From the NCBI GenBank assembly GCA_964630905.1, contig CAZVWR010000008.1, positions 1 through 64,000 of the forward strand: a DNA stretch of 64,000 nucleotides, given 5' to 3'. Below the pieces are notes generated by a model that was not told where the DNA came from, did no database searches, and saw only the letters and a list, made by a program, of their open reading frames with translations. Both the position numbers and the translations under genes were made by a program. Origin of the DNA: JAGOEX01 sp964630905 (GTDB taxonomy: Bacteria; UBP6; UBA1177). Below are positions 24,771-33,490 of the stretch, piece by piece (positions within the stretch are counted from its first letter, which is position 1; every line of letters starts with the position of its first letter).

Positions 24771-26507
24771 ATGAACAAATTCAGTGTCGTACATAAGTTT
24801 CTGATTTTATTTGCATTGCTTGCAATATCAAATTCAATTTCAGCTCAAAATGTGACTTTGTCCACTGACAGCAGTGTTGTTTCGGCAGGCGAGGTTTTCA
24901 GATTCATTCTTACTGCGGAAGGCTCTTTTGATTCAATAATAGAACCCGATCTGAGCAATTTTGATGTTGAGAACAGGTCTGAGTCACAGTCAAGTTCAAT
25001 AAGCATCATCAATGGAAAAATGGAATCAAGCAAAAGTATCAATTACACATATTTTCTTAGAGCAAAGAAAGCTGGTGTTTTCAAGATCGGGCCGGCATCT
25101 GTAAAATTGAAGAACGGAAAAAAGAATGACTCGAATGTCGTTACAGTTACTGTGACAGGTTCCTCTTCCGGGAGCAGTGATAAGGGGACGGACGAAGAGT
25201 CAAAGGGGGTTGAAAGTGCCGAGCCGACTGCCAATTCTCTGCTGGCACCTCTTACAACATGGGAAAAAAAGACCCCGAATTATTTTCTCAGGGCTGTTGT
25301 GAGTCCTGCCGGAGAAGTTTATGAAGGTGAACCTGTCGTTGTTAATTATTACATTTTCACAAAACCGAATGCGATATCTGATCTTAATTTTTATAAACTC
25401 CCTTCTTTTGAGAACTGCTGGAAAGAGGAGAAAGGGGAGAACAGACTAAGCTTTAAAAGAGGTGCGATTGACGGAAATGTATATGATTACGGACTTTTGA
25501 AGACATATTATCTGGTGCCTGAAAAGGGATTGAATGCAATTTCAGGAACTCAGATGATAGTTGATGTAATGACAGGGTCGTTCTTCAACACAAGAAAGCA
25601 GAGCATCTCGACTCCTGCACTGAACATTCCGCTTCTTGCGCTTCCTGAAAAAGAGTTTCATAAAGATGGTTTTTTTGCAGACATTTCAGTAACTGCTGAC
25701 AAAGATTCCATCACACTTGACAAAGAGAACCTTCTTGAGACAGTGACATTCACGATCAACGGTTGCGGAAATCTTCAGGCGGCTTCAATAGAACTTAAGC
25801 CGTTGAGTGAATTGAAATTCTTTGCTCCGGAAGTTGAACTGAAAGGTGACGGAACTTCAAACGGTTACTGCGGTCAGAAGAAATACAAATTTATGATCAA
25901 AGGATTAAAAAAAGGAAAATTCAGTATAAAAGCGAAAGATATTGAAACATTCAGCAGGGGAAAAGGGTGGCAGATCATTAATGTACCTGAAATAACTGTG
26001 GATGTAAACGATGTTTCAAGTCAGCAAAATGGTGTTTCAGAGAACACCTCTCACCGGTTTGAACTTTTAAGGGAGCTCCCTTCCGGAATAAAGAAATACG
26101 AAAGTCTGCCCATCATAAAAAGGAACTGGTTCAGAGTTGTTCTTGCAATCCCTTTTCTTATGGTGGTAATCTCGTTTATGATCTGGCTGACCGGTAATTT
26201 AAGGGAAAACATCTCGAAAAGCAGAAGGGCTAAGGTAGAGAAGTGGAAAGAAAAGATAGACAGAGCGGGTTCCCTTAACGAAATTTTAAATATTTTCTAC
26301 GATGCTCTTAAAGAGATATATTCAATTGAGTTAAGAGGTGAAAGAAAACAGAATGTTAAGAAAAAATACGGAAATTCGGTCGGTGATATAATTGAATTCA
26401 TTAAAGAGATAGAGTTTGCATCATATTCCAGCAAAGCAGGATCGGACATCTCATCTTTCAGGTCAAAGGCAAAAGGTTTTCTTGATCTCAGAGGTGATAA
26501 AAAATGA
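24771..26507 (+). CDS. batD: BatD, oxygen-tolerance (BatD) family protein
   Basis: 578 residues. Signal peptide (about 1-25, ending ISAQ), a periplasmic beta-rich region with VTLSTDSSVVSAGEVF and several Ig-like domains, a transmembrane helix about residues 455-473, and a helical cytosolic C-terminus. This matches the BatD layout. Ends in a four-base overlap with the next gene. Confidence 0.88.
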   Translation: MNKFSVVHKFLILFALLAISNSISAQNVTLSTDSSVVSAGEVFRFILTAEGSFDSIIEPDLSNFDVENRSESQSSSISIINGKMESSKSINYTYFLRAKKAGVFKIGPASVKLKNGKKNDSNVVTVTVTGSSSGSSDKGTDEESKGVESAEPTANSLLAPLTTWEKKTPNYFLRAVVSPAGEVYEGEPVVVNYYIFTKPNAISDLNFYKLPSFENCWKEEKGENRLSFKRGAIDGNVYDYGLLKTYYLVPEKGLNAISGTQMIVDVMTGSFFNTRKQSISTPALNIPLLALPEKEFHKDGFFADISVTADKDSITLDKENLLETVTFTINGCGNLQAASIELKPLSELKFFAPEVELKGDGTSNGYCGQKKYKFMIKGLKKGKFSIKAKDIETFSRGKGWQIINVPEITVDVNDVSSQQNGVSENTSHRFELLRELPSGIKKYESLPIIKRNWFRVVLAIPFLMVVISFMIWLTGNLRENISKSRRAKVEKWKEKIDRAGSLNEILNIFYDALKEIYSIELRGERKQNVKKKYGNSVGDIIEFIKEIEFASYSSKAGSDISSFRSKAKGFLDLRGDKK

Positions 26508-27214
26508 GAAAGAGTGCATTATTCCTTTTTTTATTTGTTTTATTTTCCTCACTTGGTGCCGCTGAGGACGGTTTTTCACTTTATCTGAACAAAAATTACA
26601 AAGAGGCATACATTGCGTTCAATGAACAGTTCATAAGTTCGAGCGGTGACCCGCTATATGCTTATAATCTCGGCGTGACTGCTACTGCGATGGGGCAGAA
26701 GGGAAGTGCTGTTTATTTTTATATTCAGGCGCTACAGCGGGCACCTGAGCTTCCCGAAGCAAAGAACAACCTGAAGATCCTTGCCGGCGAGATGAATATC
26801 ACGATTCCTCAGGTACTTCTTGAGCCGGTCCATTCAGTTGATTATCTGCTCATAATATTTCTTATTTCGATCTATCTCTTTTCAATTCTTGTGTCAGTTC
26901 TGTGTTTCCGTAACGACTGGAGGATAAAGACTGCACTGCTCCCGGTTTTTCTTGTCATGACCGTTTCAGCGGCAATGTATTTCATTAATTATGAGGAAGA
27001 GAACAGGATCAACTGGGCTGTTGCGGTGAGCGGGGATTCTCTCAGAAGCGGTCCTGACTCATCTCTGACTGAGATAGGAAAAATAAGAGAAGGGGAAATA
27101 ATAAATGTAGTATCTTCAAGCGGTTCGTGGTATAAAGTGAAGAGTTTTCAGGATAATGTAGAGGGCTGGATAGAGTTGAAAAGCATTCGGGCGGTAATGA
27201 GAGGTCACATATGA
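26504..27214 (+). CDS. batE: BatE-like TPR protein with SH3-like domain
   Basis: 236 residues: signal peptide (about 1-19), TPR helices (about 25-95; YAYNLGVTATAMGQKGSAVYFY), two transmembrane segments (about 110-130 and 142-160), then an SH3_3-type domain (about 170-232; LRSGPDSSLTEIGKIREGE). TPR plus SH3 is the usual BatE architecture. Four-base overlaps on both sides. Confidence 0.8.
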   Translation: MRKSALFLFLFVLFSSLGAAEDGFSLYLNKNYKEAYIAFNEQFISSSGDPLYAYNLGVTATAMGQKGSAVYFYIQALQRAPELPEAKNNLKILAGEMNITIPQVLLEPVHSVDYLLIIFLISIYLFSILVSVLCFRNDWRIKTALLPVFLVMTVSAAMYFINYEEENRINWAVAVSGDSLRSGPDSSLTEIGKIREGEIINVVSSSGSWYKVKSFQDNVEGWIELKSIRAVMRGHI

Positions 27215-27930
27215 ACTATAGGATTTTATTGGTTTTTTCTGTTGCATTGACAGTTGTTTTTTCATATTCCTGCAAATCGGCTCCGGTCATTAAAGGAGCG
27301 GAATCGGATGGAGAAGTAGTATACAAGCAGGGTCTGTACTACCTCGAAAAAGGGGATTATGTCAATGCCGAGAACAAGTTCATGAAGGTGATCTCTGATT
27401 TCAGTTACAGTATTTATGAACCTTTTGCCACAGCTGCACTGGGTGATACATATTTTTATAAAGAGGAATATCCTTCTGCAGTTGAGGTTTACAGCCGTTT
27501 TGTGAAAATGAGACCGACTCATGAAAAGACCCCGTGGGCGGAATTGCAGATCGCAAACAGTTATTTAAAACAGATGCCGTCAGACTTTTTCATCTTTCCC
27601 AGTCCTTCGGAAAGAGATGTCGATATTGTTGAAAAAGCAGTCACACAGTTTAGGCACTATCTTTCAAAGTATCCCGATGACGGAAACAGGGAGAAAGGAA
27701 TAAAAGATCTTGAGAAAGCGGAACTGGTACTTATCGAGAGAGATCTTAGGGTTGCTGAATATTATGCTAAAAAGAAAAGATGCGCCTCGGCAAATACAAG
27801 ACTTAAATATATCTCAGATAATTTCACAGTTACTACTGACAAAAACAAAAAAAGGATCAGTGCAATTTTAAAGAAATGTCCAGAAGTTAAAGAAGAAAAG
27901 AAACCGGAAGAAAAAGCAGATGCAAAATAG
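27211..27930 (+). CDS. BamD-like TPR lipoprotein
   Basis: 239 residues with lipobox ending VFSYSCKS, followed by TPR-type helices with GDTYFYKEEYPSAVEVYSRFVKMRPTHEKTPWAELQIANSY, the layout of BamD/ComL (about 245 residues) in the outer-membrane assembly complex. Placement at the end of the bat operon is unusual for bamD, so it may be a BamD paralogue tied to the Bat proteins. Ends within the next gene by 11 bases. Confidence 0.75.
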   Translation: MNYRILLVFSVALTVVFSYSCKSAPVIKGAESDGEVVYKQGLYYLEKGDYVNAENKFMKVISDFSYSIYEPFATAALGDTYFYKEEYPSAVEVYSRFVKMRPTHEKTPWAELQIANSYLKQMPSDFFIFPSPSERDVDIVEKAVTQFRHYLSKYPDDGNREKGIKDLEKAELVLIERDLRVAEYYAKKKRCASANTRLKYISDNFTVTTDKNKKRISAILKKCPEVKEEKKPEEKADAK

Positions 27931-28729
27931 ATGTTCAGTTCTGTTCCTGTTCTTTTTTCTCACCTCTATTCTTGTTTCCTCATGTGATCTTTCCCAAAAC
28001 CAGAAAGCCGAAGTCGTTAAGATCCTTGAAATAAGAGAAGACCTTTTAAACAAAGGTGACATCAAATCTCTTGAAATTCTTATGACGACTGATTTTCCTG
28101 ATAAAAAGAAGTATTTTGACCAGTTGACATATCAGCACCAGTATTTTTTCAAATTATCTTACGATATGAATACGATTGAGATACTTTCGTCATCGATTCT
28201 GGGGAGAAGGGTGCATATCATGGTGGGTTATGACATTTCTTACAAAAGCCCTGATGATGTTGCCGAAACTTTCTGGCTTGACAGGAAAGAGGATGTCATC
28301 ATGGTCAGAGAGAAGATCGGCTGGAAGATAGCTGACATCAGGGAAATGAAGAACACAGGAAGAAAAATAGATCCACAGACTGTTCACGACATATTTTTTG
28401 CACTTGATACAAGAAAGACCGCTCTGAATAACGGGGATCATGAACTTTTTTCAACGGTGATCTGGGAAAAATATCCCGACAGGGAAAAGCTTGTTGATAA
28501 TTTCAAAAAGAACGCCTCTGCGTTCATCAATGTCAATTACGGCCTTAAAAACAGAAAATTTCAGTATGTTTCACCCTCAATCGACGAGGCAAGGGTCATT
28601 CAGTATTTTGATCTGGTCTTCAATATCAAAGGTCTTGATTCGACCGAAAAGATCGAAGAACAGTCAGAACTCATCTCATTAAAGAAAATGCCCGACAACA
28701 CATGGAAGATCACTGACGGACTGAAGTAG
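27920..28729 (+). CDS. Lipoprotein with two NTF2-like repeats, unknown function
   Basis: 269 residues; lipobox LVSSC about residue 22. Two similar halves, each beginning with a helix of the form (I)xxIREDLLNKGD / FALDTRKTALNNGDHELF followed by strand-rich sequence, suggestive of a tandem NTF2-like fold. Last gene of the bat operon and overlapping the BamD-like gene. No specific function recognised. Confidence 0.6.
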   Translation: MQNRCSVLFLFFFLTSILVSSCDLSQNQKAEVVKILEIREDLLNKGDIKSLEILMTTDFPDKKKYFDQLTYQHQYFFKLSYDMNTIEILSSSILGRRVHIMVGYDISYKSPDDVAETFWLDRKEDVIMVREKIGWKIADIREMKNTGRKIDPQTVHDIFFALDTRKTALNNGDHELFSTVIWEKYPDREKLVDNFKKNASAFINVNYGLKNRKFQYVSPSIDEARVIQYFDLVFNIKGLDSTEKIEEQSELISLKKMPDNTWKITDGLK

Positions 28730-28796
28730 TATTTTTTCACCACCTATACTTGAAATTCTCTTTAGCGAATTTGCCTAATAATTACAGCATCATATC

Positions 28797-28825
28797 TTGA
28801 CATTAATTTTTTTTGAAAATAGAAT
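28797..28825 (+). promoter_or_regulatory. Strong promoter for the KilA-N gene
   Basis: TTGACA (28797-28802), 17-base spacer, TAGAAT (28820-28825), 43 bases before the TTG start at 28869. Confidence 0.6.
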
Positions 28826-28868
28826 CTCAAAGGTTAATAGAAGTCATTGAGAAGAAATGGAGGAATAA

Positions 28869-29372
28869 TTGAAAAGTTCAAAAATGGATGTTCAGGGCAA
28901 AGAAATAGCAGTTATTGCTCAAAATGATGAAGACTATATTTCTTTGTCTGATATTGCCAGACACAAAGATCCGCTCAGAACTGATTATATTGTTCAAAAC
29001 TGGATAAGGAGCAGAACAACTATTGAATATCTCGGAATCTGGGAGCAGTTGAATAATCCGGGTTTTAATTCCATCGAATTCGATGGGTTTAGAAAGCAGG
29101 CAGGTCTAAACAGTTTTATTCTTACTCCGAAACAATGGATTGAAAAAACAAACGCCATAGGGATTATTTCAAAAACCCCCAAGGAGGTTTATTCACATGA
29201 ATTTATAAACCCCTCAAAAATACCGCTCATAAAACCGAGTTTTCAACATTTTTTATTTAATAAAGTGTCAGACAGGCAATCTAAAAATGAATATATTAAA
29301 AATTCATGCTTAAAGACAATCCATAAAAATTATGTTTGCCGTTTTTATAAATCACCGGAACAGGCAAGTTAA
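28869..29372 (+). CDS. KilA-N domain protein, C-terminally truncated
   Basis: 167 residues from TTG 28869, supported by GGAGGA (28859-28864) at four bases; ATG 28884 would be too far. The N-terminal half is a clear KilA-N/DNA-binding domain: DYISLSDIARHKDP, VQNWIRSRTTIEYLGIWE, NNPGFNSIEFDGF, LTPKQWIEKTNAIGI. Full KilA-N proteins of this type go on with a GGTYAHKDIA motif and are about 270-290 residues. Here the sequence after IGIISK keeps only VYSHEFIN and then diverges, so it is probably truncated or frameshifted. Its 3' end overlaps the leftward gene by 77 bases. Confidence 0.65.
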   Translation: MKSSKMDVQGKEIAVIAQNDEDYISLSDIARHKDPLRTDYIVQNWIRSRTTIEYLGIWEQLNNPGFNSIEFDGFRKQAGLNSFILTPKQWIEKTNAIGIISKTPKEVYSHEFINPSKIPLIKPSFQHFLFNKVSDRQSKNEYIKNSCLKTIHKNYVCRFYKSPEQAS

Positions 29373-29853
29373 AAGATAGTCGTCGGCTTCTGTACAAAGG
29401 ATCTTCCTGCGTATCAATAACCCTTTTTAATTTTCTGGCTTTTCCGTAATTGTCAAGGCATGCACCAAGAGTAGCAAGAGAAGAAAGTAGCATTAATCCA
29501 CCGAAACCAAAAACAATATAAGATAGAACCTTTTGATCAGTGTATAAATAAACAGAAGCCCCAGTTCCAGAAGCAACACCTGTTAAAATATGCGTTACAA
29601 TAGTGGCTGTTAAAGCATCACGACCTTTTGCAAGATATATTTCTCTTTCCCGTTTCATTTTCAAAAGAGTCTGTGTTTCCTCTGGAGATAAATTCACGGG
29701 TGATGAATTAACTGGTGGTGTGCTTGATGTAGGATTTATACAAACACCTTTTTCACAAATCCGTTCCCCTTTACAATCCGTATCTTTTGAGCAATCTGCA
29801 TAAAGGTTGATTGAAAACAATAAAAAAGGTAGAATGGACATCAAAACTTTCAT
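29296..29853 (-). CDS. Secreted/membrane protein with N-terminal Cys module
   Basis: 185 residues. Signal peptide (1-19, FLLFSINLYADC), one four-Cys module CSKDTDC...C..GVC like those in the secreted protein at 11050, a Pro/Ser-rich linker, then two hydrophobic segments (about 85-105 and 112-135) and a strand-rich end YGLSLSMNF. GGAG nine bases before ATG 29853. Likely envelope protein; family not recognised. Confidence 0.65.
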   Translation of the reverse strand: MKVLMSILPFLLFSINLYADCSKDTDCKGERICEKGVCINPTSSTPPVNSSPVNLSPEETQTLLKMKREREIYLAKGRDALTATIVTHILTGVASGTGASVYLYTDQKVLSYIVFGFGGLMLLSSLATLGACLDNYGKARKLKRVIDTQEDPLYRSRRLSFNLPVPVIYKNGKHNFYGLSLSMNF

Positions 29854-29873
29854 TTAATTAACTCCATTATTTT

Positions 29874-30014
29874 TTATCTTACTCTTTTTCTTTGTTCTTT
29901 TAGTTCTTTATTTTTTTTTAAAACATCATGCGTTCCAGAGACAATTCCAAAAATTGTAAATGGTAAAAGAATAAAAAAAATGAATATTATACCAATAATT
30001 TCAGAAAAATCCAT
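29874..30014 (-). CDS. 46-aa single-span membrane protein
   Basis: Starts at ATG 30014, overlapped by a GGGGG stretch, and encodes an N-terminal hydrophobic helix (IIGIIFIFFILPFTIFGIV) followed by a basic tail KKNKELKEQRKRVR. Short enough to be missed by ORF callers. Lies between the genes at 29853 and 30169 on the same strand, with 20 and 5 bases to them. Confidence 0.55.
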   Translation of the reverse strand: MDFSEIIGIIFIFFILLPFTIFGIVSGTHDVLKKNKELKEQRKRVR

Positions 30015-30019
30015 GCCCC

Positions 30020-30169
30020 CTACCTTTTCTTGTTTTTTTCTCTCTGAATATCATCAATTTCATCACTAATTTTATCATTTCTCTTTTCAAAAAAAGGAAT
30101 TACAACCGAAAATACAAACAATCCAATAATTCCTACTAAAAGCCCAACAATATCAAAAGTTTCTCTCAT
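30020..30169 (-). CDS. 49-aa single-span membrane protein
   Basis: Encodes a hydrophobic N-terminal helix (DIVGLLVGIIGLFVFSVVIPFF) followed by a charged tail EKRNDKISDEIDDIQREKNKKR. Same layout as the 46-aa protein just downstream, so they may be diverged duplicates. The promoter at 30198-30226 lies upstream. No good Shine-Dalgarno. Confidence 0.5.
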   Translation of the reverse strand: MRETFDIVGLLVGIIGLFVFSVVIPFFEKRNDKISDEIDDIQREKNKKR

Positions 30170-30467
30170 TTTTTACCATTAAAAATCAAGTTGAGTAAAA
30201 ATATCATGTATCAAATTCTTTGTCAACTAATTTGTCAGCAGTAGCATTAGAAAAGATTGAAGACAAGGATAAATTATCTTCTTCTTCAGAAACAGGGGTC
30301 GGGTCAGCATAATTATATAAATATTTCAATCAAATATTGCATAACATATTAATTTAACTCTTAAATCATCTTGTTTTTGACTTGTTTATAATTTTTTATC
30401 CAATTTCTTGCATATTTAATTCAGTTATTGCATTATCTATTGGTGACTAAATTTTTGGAGTCGGAAA
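30170..30467. other. AT-rich intergenic region
   Basis: Contains the leftward promoter at 30198-30226. A 41-codon open frame on the minus strand (30329 to 30204, beginning TTG and including NYADPTPVSEEED) has protein-like composition and could be a gene remnant, but has no start support. TTGCAT occurs several times before the RhuM gene (one, followed 17 bases later by CATTAT, may be its promoter). Confidence 0.4.
30198..30226 (-). promoter_or_regulatory. Leftward promoter for the small membrane proteins
   Basis: On the minus strand: TTGACA (30221-30226), 17-base spacer, TATTTT (30198-30203), reading into the genes ending at 30020, 29874 and 29296. Confidence 0.55.
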
Positions 30468-31331
30468 ATGGATGCAAAAAAAGATCTTGAGATGGTAGAG
30501 TACCTATCAGTAGATGGAATAACAAGACTTGATGTGCTCATTGAAAACGAAAGTGTGTGGCTTAACCAGCTCCAAATAGCTGAATTATTCGGAGTTAAGC
30601 AACCAGCCGTTTCCAAACACATAAAAAACATTTACGATTCATTTGAATTGGATGAAAAAAGCACTTATTCCATTTTGGAATATATGGGAAACGACGGAAA
30701 ACAGTTATATAAATCAAGATATTACAATCTGGACATGATTATTTCTATTGGCTATCGTGTTAACTCTGTAAAAGCAACCCGTTTCCGTGTCTGGGCAACA
30801 AAAATACTGAAATCGTATTTGTTGAAGGGTTATGTCATTGATCAGAGATTTGAAATGATTGAAAAACAGTTGCAAGACAATGCAGTAAAAATATTAAAAC
30901 ATGAAAAACAGATAGAACAGTTGGTAAGACAGGCAATCCCGCCAAAACAAGGTGTTTTCTTTGAAGGTCAGGTCTTTGAAGCACACAAATTCGTTTCGGA
31001 TATCGTTCGTTCGGCTGAAAAATCCATCATCCTGATTGATAATTATGTTGATGACACCGTTCTTACTCTTTTTTCCAAACGGAAACGCGGAGTTGTGCTC
31101 AAAATCCTCACAAAAAATCTTTCAAAACAGATTATCCTCGACATTCAGAAATTTAACGAACAGTTTCCGCCTGCTGAAATAAAAGAATTTAATCATTCCC
31201 ATGACCGCTTCATCATAATTGACGATCGCGACCTTTTTCACTTCGGGGCATCACTTAAAGACCTCGGAAAAAAATGGTTTGGATTTTCCAAAATGGATAT
31301 TGAAGTGACGAAGATGTTGTCAAGGATATAA
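30468..31331 (+). CDS. RhuM-family protein fused to a phospholipase D-like domain
   Basis: 287 residues. The N-terminal part (about 1-155) is RhuM-like: VWLNQLQIAELFGVKQPAVSKHIKNI (helix-turn-helix), YYNLDMIISIGYRVNS and FRVWATKILKSYL. The C-terminal part (about 165-287) is a PLD-like domain with FVSDIVRSAEKSIILIDNYVDD and a single HKD-type motif in which Arg replaces Lys: HDRFIIID, followed by HFGASLKDLGKKW. RhuM proteins are typical of phage, genomic islands and defence loci. The fused PLD domain suggests a nuclease or toxin-like effector; the one-motif PLD would need to dimerise. GGAG-like site six bases before ATG. Confidence 0.85.
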   Translation: MDAKKDLEMVEYLSVDGITRLDVLIENESVWLNQLQIAELFGVKQPAVSKHIKNIYDSFELDEKSTYSILEYMGNDGKQLYKSRYYNLDMIISIGYRVNSVKATRFRVWATKILKSYLLKGYVIDQRFEMIEKQLQDNAVKILKHEKQIEQLVRQAIPPKQGVFFEGQVFEAHKFVSDIVRSAEKSIILIDNYVDDTVLTLFSKRKRGVVLKILTKNLSKQIILDIQKFNEQFPPAEIKEFNHSHDRFIIIDDRDLFHFGASLKDLGKKWFGFSKMDIEVTKMLSRI

Positions 31332-31392
31332 CAGCAATCTTCTTGAATTAATCTCCTGAAACCGCACAAAATACAGATTCATCACAGATCAC

Positions 31393-31421
31393 TTGACAAT
31401 ATCTCTTAAATCCAATTAAAT
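31393..31421 (+). promoter_or_regulatory. Promoter of thiI-lipA
   Basis: TTGACA (31393-31398), 17-base spacer, TTAAAT (31416-31421); ATG 31459 follows after a weak GGAAGTGG site. Confidence 0.45.
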
Positions 31422-31458
31422 GCAGTGATGTTTTTTTAATTTTTATGGAAGTGGATAA

Positions 31459-32640
31459 ATGTTTCGAAATATACTTGTCAGATATGACGAAATTGCATTG
31501 AAAAAAAGGAATCGCGGCTGGTTTGAAGATCTTCTTCTGAACAACATCCGTTCAAGTGTAGGTGAACTGGGTTCTGCCGGAAAATTCAGGGGAAGAATGG
31601 GTGTCGAGCTCAAAAGCGAAGAGAGTTTGAAAGAAGTTGTGAACCGACTTTCGTTCATTCCGGGAATATCGAGTTTTTCGCCTGCTTTCAAACTGCCTCT
31701 GAGTGCGCCGTGGGATGACATTGTTGAATGTGCATTGAAGCTTGCTCACGAAGCTCTGGTCGATGGAAGAACGGTCATAAAAGTGATTTGTACCCGTTCA
31801 AATAAGAGATATCCGGGAACTTCGATCGAGATCCAGCAGAAACTTGCTGAGTCGGTTCTTACAAACTTGGACGGAAAATTCACAGTTTCAATGAAAAAAT
31901 ATACATTCGCACTTGAAATTGAAATAGATACGAACGGAATATTCCTTTTCAGCAGAAAAATAGCAGGGATAAAAGGGCTTCCTTCAGGTTGTGCAGGTGA
32001 ATATTTATCGCTTCTTTCGGGCGGTATTGACAGCCCCGTTGCATCGTTCATGACAATGAGAAGAGGGGGCCGCATCCATTACATCAGCTTCTATTCTCCG
32101 CCTTACACAGGTGAAGAGAGCATGAAAAAACTCGAGGACCTTGCAGGACATCTCAAGAAATATCAGGGCGTTTCGACAAAGCTTTTCATTGCTCCGCTCA
32201 TTGACATTCAGCTTCTTATCAAAGCAAGATGTCACGAAGGATATAGAACTATTCTGTTTAGACGGATGATGTTCAAGATCGCTGAAAAGATCGCAATCGC
32301 CAATAAATTTGATGCTCTTATCACAGGTGAAGCCCTTTCGCAGGTTGCAAGCCAGACAATTGAAAACCTCACCTGCATAAACGATGCCGTAAAAACGCTC
32401 CCTGTCATAAGGCCGCTCATAACTTCAGAAAAAAGCGACACTATCGCGATCGCTGAAAAAATAGGGACTTTCCCGATCTCGATAAGGAACTGTCCTGACA
32501 GCTGCACAGCTTTTCTGCCAAAATCACCGATAATCCGCGGAAAACTTGAAAAAGTGCTTGCAGAGGAAAAAAAGCTTGAGCCGGAAATATCTTATCTTCT
32601 TGAAGAATCTGTTAAAAATGTGAGAATTGTAAATGTCTGA
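31459..32640 (+). CDS. thiI: tRNA 4-thiouridine synthase ThiI
   Basis: 393 residues: ferredoxin-like/THUMP N-terminal region (about 1-165) for tRNA binding, then the PP-loop SGGIDSPVA (about 185-193) that adenylates U8 of tRNA, GEALSQVASQT, and a C-terminal part with CPDSCTAFLP. Acts in the cytosol with a sulfurtransferase to make s4U8 and can feed thiazole synthesis. No rhodanese domain, as in the shorter Bacillus-type ThiI. The stop overlaps the lipA start by eight bases. Confidence 0.93.
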   Translation: MFRNILVRYDEIALKKRNRGWFEDLLLNNIRSSVGELGSAGKFRGRMGVELKSEESLKEVVNRLSFIPGISSFSPAFKLPLSAPWDDIVECALKLAHEALVDGRTVIKVICTRSNKRYPGTSIEIQQKLAESVLTNLDGKFTVSMKKYTFALEIEIDTNGIFLFSRKIAGIKGLPSGCAGEYLSLLSGGIDSPVASFMTMRRGGRIHYISFYSPPYTGEESMKKLEDLAGHLKKYQGVSTKLFIAPLIDIQLLIKARCHEGYRTILFRRMMFKIAEKIAIANKFDALITGEALSQVASQTIENLTCINDAVKTLPVIRPLITSEKSDTIAIAEKIGTFPISIRNCPDSCTAFLPKSPIIRGKLEKVLAEEKKLEPEISYLLEESVKNVRIVNV

Positions 32641-33490
32641 AGAGATGCTTAAAAAATCAACGGTCAAATCACCTTTTGTCGCACCGGTCAAAAAGATCTT
32701 GCGAAAATATAATCTCCATTCCGTCTGTGAATCGGCACACTGCCCGAACATAGGCGACTGTTTTAAAAAGAAGACTGCAACTTTTCTTATTCTTGGTAAT
32801 TCCTGCACAAGGAACTGCCGTTTCTGCAATATAACGCACTCCGACGATATTCCTCTTCCTGATGTTCATGAGCCCGAAAATCTCGCATTGGCAGTCAGAG
32901 AGCTTAATTTAAGCTATGTCGTTATCACTTCTGTCACAAGGGATGACCTTGAAGACGGTGGTGCAGACCATTTTTTTAAAGTTGTAGAAAAAGTGAAGGA
33001 ATATTCCCCGCAGACTCTGGTCGAAGTGCTTACTCCGGATTTTAAAGGTGATGAAGAACTGCTTGATATTATTGCAAAATCGCAGATAGATGTTTATAAT
33101 CACAATGTTGAGACGATATACCGTTTATATGAAAAAGTGAGACCTCAGGCAGATTATTTCAGGTCACTTGAAGTTCTTTCCTACATGAAAAGAAAGGGTT
33201 TCATAACAAAATCGGGAATAATGCTCGGAGTAGGTGAAACAGTTGAAGAGGTCAAGGAACTGATGCGGGATCTAAGAGATGCCGGTTGCGACATAATGAC
33301 GATCGGGCAGTACTTCCAGCCGACAAAGGAGCATCTTGAAGTCGAAAAGGATTATACGGAAGCAGAGTTCAGAATGTTTGAAGAATATGGTTTAAGTATC
33401 GGTTTTAAAGAAGTTTACGCAGGAAGATTTGTGAGAAGTTCATTCAACGCAAGTGAGATACATAAGAATGTTTCGGGGAGGGTGATTTGA
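32633..33490 (+). CDS. lipA: Lipoyl synthase
   Basis: 285 residues, a normal length for LipA. Seen: auxiliary [4Fe-4S] cluster CESAHCPNIGDC (about residues 33-44) and radical-SAM CTRNCRFC (about 59-66), LEDGGADHF, NVETI, GLMLG-type strand IMLGVGE, and C-terminal RSSFNA (the auxiliary-cluster Ser). Inserts two sulfur atoms into octanoylated carrier proteins. Starts within the end of thiI; the overlap suggests co-expression of two sulfur-insertion enzymes. Confidence 0.96.
   Translation: MSEEMLKKSTVKSPFVAPVKKILRKYNLHSVCESAHCPNIGDCFKKKTATFLILGNSCTRNCRFCNITHSDDIPLPDVHEPENLALAVRELNLSYVVITSVTRDDLEDGGADHFFKVVEKVKEYSPQTLVEVLTPDFKGDEELLDIIAKSQIDVYNHNVETIYRLYEKVRPQADYFRSLEVLSYMKRKGFITKSGIMLGVGETVEEVKELMRDLRDAGCDIMTIGQYFQPTKEHLEVEKDYTEAEFRMFEEYGLSIGFKEVYAGRFVRSSFNASEIHKNVSGRVI

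Noticed and set aside
29296..29372. Possibility that the KilA-N and leftward genes are one false ORF
   Set aside because: Both have independent domain or signal-peptide support; the overlap is better explained by a truncated KilA-N 3' end.
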